A stretch of 64,000 nucleotides of DNA from Cetobacterium somerae (lineage in GTDB: Bacteria; Fusobacteriota; Fusobacteriia; Fusobacteriales; Fusobacteriaceae), in assembly GCF_022430525.1 (NCBI RefSeq), contig NZ_CP092520.1, forward strand, positions 558,001 through 622,000. The letters run 5' to 3'. Shown here one piece after another: positions 39,265-46,605 of the stretch. Under the pieces are notes generated by a model that saw only the letters and a list, made by a program, of their open reading frames with translations, made no database searches and was not told the DNA's origin. Position 1 is the stretch's first letter. Every line of letters begins with the position of its first letter. Position numbers and translations under genes: made by a program.

Positions 39265-41271
39265 ATGAAAAAAGTAAAAAGATTTGATATTCCTATGAAT
39301 CAAGTTATTGATACAGGTCCAAGTGAAATAGTTGAAAAATTTTTAGATGTTTCTGAAATTGAAAATGAAAAAAGTCATAGTCTAGTTAGAATAGATATAA
39401 ATATGATTGAATATCCACTATTTACGAAAAGTACAAGTAAGAAAAAAAATCAAATAATAAGATATTTTTTTAATAGATCAAAAGAAGCATATATTCAGGT
39501 CAATCCTACATCTGGAGATTATATTCCAGGAGAACTTGAAGAAAGAGTATTTATAGCTTTATTAAAAATAATGAGAGATAAGAGATATCACAATACTTTT
39601 TATACAACAATAAGTGAGATTTTAACAAGCATGGGAATTGCACAAGAATCATTTAAGGGATTTTATGGAAGAATTTCAAAAGCATTAATAAGATTATCAC
39701 AAACAAGTTATACGTTTAAGAATTCTTTATACTCCAATAAAATTAAAGGGATTATTGAAGAACAAATTAATACAAATATTATGAATATTCATATGATATC
39801 CTTAAAACAGGCCCAAGAATCAGAAAAAGAATTATTTACTGATAGAAGAATAAAAGAAGTAATAAAAGTATCAATATCAGAACATTTTTATGATAATATA
39901 ATAAGAAAAGGTTATTTGGTATATGATTCTCAACTACTTTTAAGTATGGATAACCCAATTACAAGGGCATTATATATGCTTATTAATAAATTAAGATTTA
40001 ATAGAATGTACATAAAAGTTCTTTCAATAAACTTAATTAAAAGAATCCCTTTAAGTGAGAATATTCAAAAAATTGGAAGAACTATAAAGGTTATTGAAAA
40101 GAGCTGTCAAGAATTGAAAAAAATGAGTTTAATAGCAGATTATGCAATTATTAAAAATAGTAAATGGATTGAATCTGAATTTGAATTTTATTTTAATGAA
40201 TCACACAATGAGTTAAAACAATCATATTTTTATGATGATAAAAATCATTTTGATAATTTACTAATAACTCATACAGATAGCGGAGTAGATTTACCAAACG
40301 ATGGAAACAAACATTTTGAAGCTGTAAAGGCTGAAACTGTGGATAGAATTCCAACTAATGAAAAATTAGAAGAAATTTTAAAAATACTACCGTCTAAAGC
40401 TAGGGAATTAAAGACACTACCAAAAGTTATTAAAGATGGAATAAGACAGTACGGATTTGAACATATTAAATTAGTATCCGAATATATAAAAGTACAAAAA
40501 GTAAGTAATATTAGAAGTTATATGATACAAGCTTTATCAAAAGGCTGGGCTGAAGATTATATACAACAGAAGAAAAAAAATACAGCACCTAAGGTCAATA
40601 ATGAAGATTTGAAATTAATGAATTTAGATATAGAAGTTCCAAAATCTTTGGAAAATGGGTTAGAAATAGAAAAATTCTTAACAAGAATTACATTGGAAGA
40701 AAAAGAAAAAATAGAAAAAGAAGCATATAAAGATTATATAAAAATGTGTGGAGTAGAGGGAAAAATACAAAAAATGGCCTTTACTGCAGCTAAAGACAAA
40801 ATTGTAAAAGATTATTTAGATAAAAATTTGAAAAAATATACAATAGAAGAGGATAAAAAAGAAAGTATCGTCTTAGAAAGTTCAGTTATTGATGAAAAAG
40901 AAGTATTAAATGAAATAAATACAACACAAACGTCGATAAATAACTATATACAAGAGATTGAGATAATAGAAGAAAAAATAGATACAATACAAGTGGCCAA
41001 AAAAGAAATTAAATCAATTATAGAAATAAATACAGCAGATGTGGCCAATATAGATAAAAATATTGAAGTTAAAAAAATATATAAAAATATGTCAATGTTT
41101 CAGTTAGATATTTTAGATATTTTAGAAGGAGAAAATATAAAAGAAGTTAATAAAATTATTCGATTATTAGGAATAACTAAATTTTTTGAGGGAGAATTAG
41201 GAAATTTACATGTTATTTTAGAATATAATGAAGATGAAGAAAGTTTAATAAAAATAAAACCTTTAAAATAA
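39265..41271 (+). CDS. rep: Plasmid-type replication initiator protein
   Basis: I start this 668-residue protein at ATG 39265 because AAGGA lies nine bases upstream; a GTG six bases earlier is possible but too close to it. The N-terminal 310 residues (IEYPLFTKST, YIQVNPTSGDYIPGELEERVFIALLKIMRDKRYHNT cut here in two blocks, then DNPITRALYMLINKLRFNRM) look like the paired winged-helix initiators of the RPA/Rep_3 kind. The remaining 350 residues are charged, helical and low in conserved motifs. It should bind the iterons and open the origin. Three reverse iterons lie upstream and four iteron-like 15-mers lie within the coding region. I am sure of an initiator role from context, less so of the precise family. 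Confidence 0.72.
   Translation: MKKVKRFDIPMNQVIDTGPSEIVEKFLDVSEIENEKSHSLVRIDINMIEYPLFTKSTSKKKNQIIRYFFNRSKEAYIQVNPTSGDYIPGELEERVFIALLKIMRDKRYHNTFYTTISEILTSMGIAQESFKGFYGRISKALIRLSQTSYTFKNSLYSNKIKGIIEEQINTNIMNIHMISLKQAQESEKELFTDRRIKEVIKVSISEHFYDNIIRKGYLVYDSQLLLSMDNPITRALYMLINKLRFNRMYIKVLSINLIKRIPLSENIQKIGRTIKVIEKSCQELKKMSLIADYAIIKNSKWIESEFEFYFNESHNELKQSYFYDDKNHFDNLLITHTDSGVDLPNDGNKHFEAVKAETVDRIPTNEKLEEILKILPSKARELKTLPKVIKDGIRQYGFEHIKLVSEYIKVQKVSNIRSYMIQALSKGWAEDYIQQKKKNTAPKVNNEDLKLMNLDIEVPKSLENGLEIEKFLTRITLEEKEKIEKEAYKDYIKMCGVEGKIQKMAFTAAKDKIVKDYLDKNLKKYTIEEDKKESIVLESSVIDEKEVLNEINTTQTSINNYIQEIEIIEEKIDTIQVAKKEIKSIIEINTADVANIDKNIEVKKIYKNMSMFQLDILDILEGENIKEVNKIIRLLGITKFFEGELGNLHVILEYNEDEESLIKIKPLK
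40580..41044 (-). repeat. Iteron-like sites inside the rep coding region
   Basis: Reverse-oriented copies are ATACAGCACCTAAGG (40580-40594), ATACAACACAAACGT (40919-40933), ATACAATACAAGTGG (40982-40996) and ATACAGCAGATGTGG (41030-41044). They fall in the poorly conserved C-terminal half of Rep. Confidence 0.5.
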
Positions 41272-41274
41272 TAG

Positions 41275-41289
41275 ACATTGGTGTTGTAT
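41275..41289 (+). repeat. Iteron-like site just after rep
   Basis: ACATTGGTGTTGTAT, forward orientation, starts four bases after the rep stop codon. It matches the iteron core TGTTGTAT exactly. The rest of 41290-41395 is AT-rich with nothing else seen. Confidence 0.5.
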
Positions 41290-41395
41290 AAAAGATTACT
41301 AATAAAATGATATTAAAAGAATTAAATCCAAATACTAGTTTTAAATTATTTGTATATAGGATTTATATTATTTAATTATTTTATTCTAAAATAAA

Positions 41396-41435
41396 AAATA
41401 ACCCAAGAAGTTTTTTATAGCTTCTTGGGTTATTT
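41396..41435. terminator. Bidirectional terminator between rep and the partition operon
   Basis: AAATAACCCAAGAAG and CTTCTTGGGTTATTT form a 15-bp perfect stem with a 10-base loop; a T-rich tail is present on the minus strand. Confidence 0.85.
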
Positions 41436-41457
41436 AAATAGTTGTTTAAAAGTATAA

Positions 41458-41715
41458 TTACTCAGTAATAGATAAAATATAAGATATTCTTTCAGAAGAA
41501 AGAGTATATTTATAAACTTTTTCATCACCTTTAGGTGTTTTTATAAGAATATCAAAATTACCTTCAGATACTTCTGACATTTTTAAAATATCAAAATTAT
41601 CAATATCTAAGTCTTCAGATATATTATCTAAAAAATCATCCTCAATTTCAAATTCAAAATATTCGTTATTATGTTCAATAACATAAAAAAAATCTACAAA
41701 ATTAAATAGTTTCAT
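41458..41715 (-). CDS. Small acidic protein downstream of parB
   Basis: This 85-residue protein (MKLFNFVDFFYVIE...) is strongly acidic and has no signal or membrane segment. I do not recognise it. It starts 20 bases after the ParB-like stop, behind AAAGGAATAAT, and ends before the shared terminator, so it is the third gene of the partition operon. Its position suggests a role linked to replicon maintenance, but nothing in the sequence shows it; a small plasmid-housekeeping protein is one possibility. Confidence 0.65.
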   Translation of the reverse strand: MKLFNFVDFFYVIEHNNEYFEFEIEDDFLDNISEDLDIDNFDILKMSEVSEGNFDILIKTPKGDEKVYKYTLSSERISYILSITE

Positions 41716-41735
41716 ATTATTCCTTTCTTGATTAG

Positions 41736-42479
41736 TTAGTTTAGTTTTTCAATTTCAATAAGTAAGCTTTTAATCTCTTTGTTGAGAAGCTCAATTTTTT
41801 CATATACTGTTTTTGCTTTATTTGAATCTAAAGTTGAAGATTCTACTTTGTTTTCAATGAGAGTGGATATATTAGAGTTTAATTTATTGAATAATTTTTC
41901 AATAGAATCAAATTCTGAAACTTTAGGAGATTCGTTTTTTAAAGTATTTTTAAGAATAATATATTCTTTTCTAGTTTTTATTTGCTTATTTAAAACTGCA
42001 TTAATTAAATCCTTATTTGCATTAGGAGCAGAAATTTCATAAGTTAATGATAACGGAAGGGTTTCAAAATAAAATTGATCTTCTGACGTAAGACAATTAT
42101 TTTTTATAAATTTAAAACGATTTATTAATCTTTCAGCACTTTTTTTACCAATTTTCATATGCTCTAACCAAATTGAAAAAGTTCCATTTTTATGATTTGC
42201 ATATTTTTCGTTTGCTTCATTTAGTATTTCCCCAGCTTTAGTATGATAATTACTTTTAGCTAAGTTTAAAAGAGATTCATATTTTAATAAATCATTTTTC
42301 ATTTCTAAATCTTGTATATCTTCATAATTAAATAAAACTTCATTATCAGGTAGAAAATCCTTTTCAATAACAGTTATTTCAAACTCTTTAGATTCAATAT
42401 TTTGTTTAACTGGAGATTCTTTTTTTTTGAAAGAATCTTGTTTTAATCTATCTAAAACATTAATTTTTTTATTAATCAT
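41736..42479 (-). CDS. parB: ParB-like centromere-binding protein (DUF3102-like HTH)
   Basis: I start this 247-residue protein at ATG 42479 (MINKKINVLDRLKQ), which overlaps the parA stop by eight bases and has GGGGG upstream. It lacks the GERR/CTPase motif of canonical ParB. The middle (about 90-160) contains LAKSNYHTKAGEILNEANE and WLEHMKIGKKSAERLINRF, like the DUF3102 helix-turn-helix proteins. The C-terminal 40 residues look like a coiled coil (TVYEKIELLNKEIKSLLIEIEKL). With ParA it should segregate the replicon; the likely binding site is the 29-bp repeat array. The ParB assignment rests mainly on context. Confidence 0.65.
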   Translation of the reverse strand: MINKKINVLDRLKQDSFKKKESPVKQNIESKEFEITVIEKDFLPDNEVLFNYEDIQDLEMKNDLLKYESLLNLAKSNYHTKAGEILNEANEKYANHKNGTFSIWLEHMKIGKKSAERLINRFKFIKNNCLTSEDQFYFETLPLSLTYEISAPNANKDLINAVLNKQIKTRKEYIILKNTLKNESPKVSEFDSIEKLFNKLNSNISTLIENKVESSTLDSNKAKTVYEKIELLNKEIKSLLIEIEKLN

Positions 42480-43188
42480 TAATAATTCCCCCAATAATTT
42501 CACCATATAAACTTTGTAATTCTTCAGCTTTTTTAGATTGAGTTTCCCAGACTGTTTTGCCTTTTTCTGAAAGTTGTTCTTCAATAACACTTTCTGGAAT
42601 AGGATTTGTTAATGTAACACCTGTATCACTAAAAAAGTTAGATAGATTTTGGAAGTATTCTCTTGAGATTTTAGTATTTCTATATAAATTAGGAACGATT
42701 TGAGTTATTTTATTTCCTTCAGCTTTTTCTATTAATCTTGTAATACCAGCAGTACTTAACTTATCAAGTTTGATAGGAACAATAATTTCATCAGTAATTT
42801 CTAAAATAATATCATTAAGTACATTAAAAACAGGAGCACAATCAACAATTATAAAATCATAATTATCTTTTAATAAATTAAAAGTATTTCTGATTTTACT
42901 TTTTAAATTTATTCCAAAAATATCTGTTTCAACAGGAAAATAGTCTAGATTTTCTCTGATTTTTATTTTTATTTCTTCACCATTTTGAACAAAAGATTTA
43001 AAACCTTTACCACCTTCGAACCATCCACCTAAAAGTATTAAACTGTCATTTTGTGCATCTGAAGTAATTAGGGCAGTTTTAAAGTCTAACATAGCAAGAC
43101 CATGTGCAATATTTTTTGATAAAGTTGATTTTCCAACTCCACCTTTGTTATTTTTTATAGTTATTATTTTCCCCATTATTAACGCCAC
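42472..43188 (-). CDS. parA: ParA-family partition ATPase
   Basis: This protein of about 238 residues has the deviant Walker A motif KGGVGKST (residues 15-22 from the GTG start), the Walker B-like DFIIVDCAP and a PIKLDKLSTAG stretch. It lacks an N-terminal HTH, which places it with type Ib or chromosomal-type ParAs. ParA ATP cycling moves replicons apart on the nucleoid. The start is uncertain: GTG 43188 or ATG 43176 (MGKIITIKNN), since the GGAGG at 43214-43210 is about 20 bases away from the first. The gene overlaps parB by eight bases, and its promoter abuts the repeat array. Confidence 0.88.
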   Translation of the reverse strand: MALIMGKIITIKNNKGGVGKSTLSKNIAHGLAMLDFKTALITSDAQNDSLILLGGWFEGGKGFKSFVQNGEEIKIKIRENLDYFPVETDIFGINLKSKIRNTFNLLKDNYDFIIVDCAPVFNVLNDIILEITDEIIVPIKLDKLSTAGITRLIEKAEGNKITQIVPNLYRNTKISREYFQNLSNFFSDTGVTLTNPIPESVIEEQLSEKGKTVWETQSKKAEELQSLYGEIIGGIIND

Positions 43189-43229
43189 TAAAAGAAGTAA
43201 CGCTTTTCACCTCCTTTTTTAATAATTAT

Positions 43230-43258
43230 AGTATAATTTAAAAATGGAAAATAATCAA
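43230..43258 (-). promoter_or_regulatory. Promoter of the parAB operon
   Basis: Minus-strand TTGATT (43258-43253) and TATACT (43235-43230) are 17 bases apart. The 16-bp inverted repeat begins at the -35 box. Confidence 0.65.
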
Positions 43259-43291
43259 TTTTTTTATCCATATTTTATGGATAAAAAAATT
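43257..43291. promoter_or_regulatory. Perfect 16-bp inverted repeat between parA promoter and repeat array
   Basis: AATTTTTTTATCCATA (43257-43272) pairs with TATGGATAAAAAAATT (43276-43291) around a 3-base centre. It touches the parA -35 and the first 29-bp repeat. It may be an operator for ParA/ParB or part of the partition site. Confidence 0.6.
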
Positions 43292-43641
43292 AAAACACGA
43301 CAATTTGTCGCAATAAAATTAAAACACGACAATTTGTCGCAATAAAATTAAAACACGACAATTTGTCGCAATAAAATTAAAACACGACAATTTGTCGCAA
43401 TAAAATTAAAACACGACAATTTGTCGCAATAAAATTAAAACACGACAATTTGTCGCAATAAAATTAAAACACGACAATTTGTCGCAATAAAATTAAAACA
43501 CGACAATTTGTCGCAATAAAATTAAAACACGACAATTTGTCGCAATAAAATTAAAACACGACAATTTGTCGCAATAAAATTAAAACACGACAATTTGTCG
43601 CAATAAAATTAAAACACGACAATTTGTCGCAATAAAATTAA
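43286..43641. repeat. Twelve tandem 29-bp repeats with CGACAA-T-TTGTCG core (probable parS)
   Basis: The core CACGACAATTTGTCGCAAT recurs every 29 bases, with repeat units anchored at 43292, 43321, 43350 and so on to 43611, essentially without mismatches. Each unit holds a 6+1+6 perfect palindrome and an AT spacer. The array lies directly upstream of parAB, where plasmid centromeres are found. There are no unique spacers, so it is not a CRISPR array. Confidence 0.85.
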
Positions 43642-43680
43642 ACATATGTTATAATAGAAATAAAAAAAGAGGTAATTGTA

Positions 43681-44550
43681 ATGAAATTTAAAGTAACTGA
43701 AAAAAGTGAATTGATGAAATTTTTAATAGATAATTTGTCAAAGCAAAGTAAAAATAATATAAAAACACTTTTATCAAAAGAACAAGTTGGAGTAAATGGA
43801 AAAATAGAAAGACAGTTTAATTTTATTTTAAACCCTGGGGATGAAGTAATAATAAATTGGAATAAAAATAGGAATGATAAAACTCCAAAAGGAATAAAAA
43901 TTTTATTTGAAGATAATGACATAATTGTAATAGAAAAAGAAGAAGGATTATTATCTATATCAACAGATAAAAAAAGCAATGAAAGAACTGCATATAAATT
44001 ATTAATGGACTATATGAAGTCAAAAGATAAAAAAGAAAGAATATTTATTGTTCATAGATTAGATAAAGATACATCAGGTGTGATGATTTTTGCTAAATCA
44101 GAAAAAATAAAAACAGAACTTCAAGAGAATTGGGATACTCTTGTTTTAGAAAGAGAATATGCTGTTATAGTTGAAGGTATTGTTAAAGAAAAAAAAGGAC
44201 AAATTAAATCATATTTAAAAGATAATAAGGCTTTTGTGACTTATTCAGTAAAAGATGATAAAACAGGTGGAAAATTAGCAATTACAAATTATAAAGTTGA
44301 AAAAGTAAAAGGAAAATATACATATTTAAAAGCTTCTTTAGAAACTGGAAGAAAAAATCAAATTAGAGTTCATATGAGTGATATAGGTCATCCGGTAGTT
44401 GGTGATAAAAAGTACGGAGCACAAACAAATATTCTAAAAAGATTGGGGTTACATGCGTATACATTAAAAATAAAACATCCTGTAACTAATAAAGAAATGA
44501 GTTTTGTATCGCCTACTCCAAAAGAATTTTCTAGAATTATAGGAGAGTAA
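43681..44550 (+). CDS. RluA-family pseudouridine synthase
   Basis: This 289-residue protein has an N-terminal S4-like RNA-binding domain (about 1-60) and an RluA catalytic domain with HRLDKDTSGVMIF (catalytic Asp128), AREY-like EREYAV and GRKNQIRVHM near the end. It isomerises uridines in rRNA or tRNA; the exact site (RluA, C or D type) is not clear. GAGGTAATTGTA precedes the ATG. It starts 40 bases after the repeat array, and one base separates its stop from the NUDIX start, so the two are translationally linked. Confidence 0.92.
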   Translation: MKFKVTEKSELMKFLIDNLSKQSKNNIKTLLSKEQVGVNGKIERQFNFILNPGDEVIINWNKNRNDKTPKGIKILFEDNDIIVIEKEEGLLSISTDKKSNERTAYKLLMDYMKSKDKKERIFIVHRLDKDTSGVMIFAKSEKIKTELQENWDTLVLEREYAVIVEGIVKEKKGQIKSYLKDNKAFVTYSVKDDKTGGKLAITNYKVEKVKGKYTYLKASLETGRKNQIRVHMSDIGHPVVGDKKYGAQTNILKRLGLHAYTLKIKHPVTNKEMSFVSPTPKEFSRIIGE

Positions 44551-44551
44551 T

Positions 44552-45061
44552 ATGAAAATAAATGATTTAAGATTTTTAAAAGTGAAGATAGAGAAACATC
44601 CGACAAGAGATATTCAATTAGAGTTTTTGGATAAACCTAATGCTATTGCAGCTTTAATTTTGAATTTTAAAGAGGATAAAGTTTTATTAGTAGAACAATA
44701 TAGACCAGGAGTTTCAGGTAAACTTTTAGAAATACCAGCAGGAATAATTGAAAATAATGAAGATCCAATACAAACCTTAGCAAGAGAAGTTAGAGAAGAA
44801 ACTGGATATATGTTTGAAAGTTTCGAAGTTATGTATACGCCTAAGACTGCATTAATTCTTTCTCCAGGATATACTTCTGAAAAATTATATGTATATATAT
44901 TAAAGTTAAAAACAGAAAAAGAAAAAACTTATGAGAAACAATTAGATGAAGGGGAAGATTTAGAAGTTCTTTGGGAAAATTTTGAAAAAGTAGAAAGTAT
45001 AACAAATGATTTTAAAACACATTATGCAATTACATTGTATAAAAATTTAATAAAGAAATAA
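44552..45061 (+). CDS. NUDIX hydrolase, ADP-ribose pyrophosphatase type
   Basis: This 169-residue protein has a perfect Nudix box, G64-x5-E70-x7-REVREETG, preceded by VLLVEQYRPGVSGKLLEIPAG, the pattern of ADP-ribose/ADP-sugar pyrophosphatases. It cleaves ADP-ribose to AMP and ribose 5-phosphate. The start overlaps the end of the pseudouridine synthase gene region with GGAGAG upstream. The two form a small operon ended by a strong hairpin. Confidence 0.9.
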   Translation: MKINDLRFLKVKIEKHPTRDIQLEFLDKPNAIAALILNFKEDKVLLVEQYRPGVSGKLLEIPAGIIENNEDPIQTLAREVREETGYMFESFEVMYTPKTALILSPGYTSEKLYVYILKLKTEKEKTYEKQLDEGEDLEVLWENFEKVESITNDFKTHYAITLYKNLIKK

Positions 45062-45100
45062 AAAATAACAAAGGTAATATAATTACCTTTGTTATTTTTT
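45061..45100. terminator. Bidirectional terminator
   Basis: AAAAATAACAAAGGTAAT and ATTACCTTTGTTATTTTTT form a long perfect stem between convergent NUDIX and MocR genes. Confidence 0.88.
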
Positions 45101-46501
45101 TTATATATCTAAATTTATAAAAAATTCAATGGCTTCTTTTAGAAGAGAAATTCCAGTAGTTATATCTTTTTTATTGATTCTAGAAAAATTTAATTTTATA
45201 AAATTATCAAAACCATATGTACTTCCAGGAACTATTCCAACATTGCTAATTAGTAATTTATTATAAATACTCATAGAAGAAATATTCTTTGGCAATTTTA
45301 TCCAAATAGAGCAACCTCCACCTGGAATTATAAAACTAACATTTGGAATTTTTTTGAGCTCTTTTACAATAGAATTTTGAATAAATTCAAAGTTTTTTCG
45401 ACAAAGATTCATATGTTTTTCGATTAAGCCTTTTTCTAAAAGAAGAGCAAATGATTTTTGATATAAAGTAGAAGTATTAGAATCAGCTAATATTTTGTTA
45501 TTTAAAAATGATGTTAGAAGTTTTTCAGGAACAAGAATAAATCCTAATCTAAATCCTGGCATAAATATTTTAGAAAAACTTTTAATATAAATAACACGAT
45601 CATCAACATCCAATGCTTTTAAAGGTACTGATGCTTTACTAGAATAATATAAATCAGAGGCAGAATCATCTTCAATTATATAAAAGTCAAAACTTTTAGA
45701 AAGTTCTAGAAGCTGTAATCTTTTTTTTTGAGAAATAGTAACACCTGTAGGTGTTTGAAAATTAGCCATGAGATAAATAAATTTTATTTTTGTTTCTAAA
45801 AGTAATTGTTTTAATTGTGAAATATTAAGACCATCATTTTCGACATCAATAGGATGTATAATAAAATCTTGATTTTTAAAAGATTTTAAAGCACCTAAAT
45901 AAGTTGGATGTTCAATAGCTATATGCGCTTTAGAAAAACCTAAAGTTTTAGAAATTAAATCTATACCTTGCTGAGCTCCAGAAAGTATATGAATATTTTC
46001 AGTTTTACAGATAATATCTAAGTTAATCAAAGAATTTTTAATAGATTCACGTAGCTCGAAACTTCCAAAAGGACCTTCATTAATTAATGCAAGTTCTTGA
46101 TCTCTATCTAATATATAATTAATAGCATATTTAATATCATTGACTGGAAGATAACTGTAATTAGGTGTAGAATTAATAAAATCAATATTTAAAGTTTTGA
46201 TTATATTAAAATTATCATCATTTTCTAAATTTAAAGAAGAGATATTTCTTTCAGAAAAAATATTTTTATTAATAAAAACACCGCTTCCTTTGATTGTTTT
46301 TACATAGTTAATTTTTTCTAACTCTAAATAAGATTTTGCCACAGTATTAGAGCTGATATTTAAAAAGTTAGCTACTTTTCTAATTGATGGAAGTTTATAG
46401 GAAATTTCTCTTTTTTCAATTTTATTTTTTAAAAAGATATAAAGAGGAATATATATAAAATTTTCATTTTCAATTTTAAAATTTTTAAAAAGAATATTCA
46501 T
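45101..46501 (-). CDS. MocR-type regulator (GntR HTH fused to aminotransferase domain)
   Basis: I start this 466-residue protein at ATG 46501 (MNILFKNFKIEN), behind AGGAGG. An N-terminal GntR winged helix (about 15-75: KLPSIRKVANFLNISSNTVAKSYLELE) is joined to a fold-type I aminotransferase-like domain with ILSGAQQGIDLI, IEDDSASDLYY and YIKSFSKIFMPGFRLG, where the Lys in SFSK should hold PLP. MocR proteins sense PLP or amino compounds and often control the divergent gene, here a periplasmic binding protein. That link is inference. Confidence 0.88.
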   Translation of the reverse strand: MNILFKNFKIENENFIYIPLYIFLKNKIEKREISYKLPSIRKVANFLNISSNTVAKSYLELEKINYVKTIKGSGVFINKNIFSERNISSLNLENDDNFNIIKTLNIDFINSTPNYSYLPVNDIKYAINYILDRDQELALINEGPFGSFELRESIKNSLINLDIICKTENIHILSGAQQGIDLISKTLGFSKAHIAIEHPTYLGALKSFKNQDFIIHPIDVENDGLNISQLKQLLLETKIKFIYLMANFQTPTGVTISQKKRLQLLELSKSFDFYIIEDDSASDLYYSSKASVPLKALDVDDRVIYIKSFSKIFMPGFRLGFILVPEKLLTSFLNNKILADSNTSTLYQKSFALLLEKGLIEKHMNLCRKNFEFIQNSIVKELKKIPNVSFIIPGGGCSIWIKLPKNISSMSIYNKLLISNVGIVPGSTYGFDNFIKLNFSRINKKDITTGISLLKEAIEFFINLDI

Positions 46502-46605
46502 AGAGCCTCCTAAAGTGTAGTAATACAATTTATGATATTATTTTGAAAAAAAATAATAAATATGTCATACTGATAAAAGTATAGCATAAATAGAAGGGGG
46601 ATAAA

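Noticed and set aside
43286-43641. CRISPR array: repeats of 29 bp with partly palindromic core
   Set aside because: Repeats are directly abutting with no unique spacers, there are no cas genes, and the parAB neighbours explain it as a centromere.
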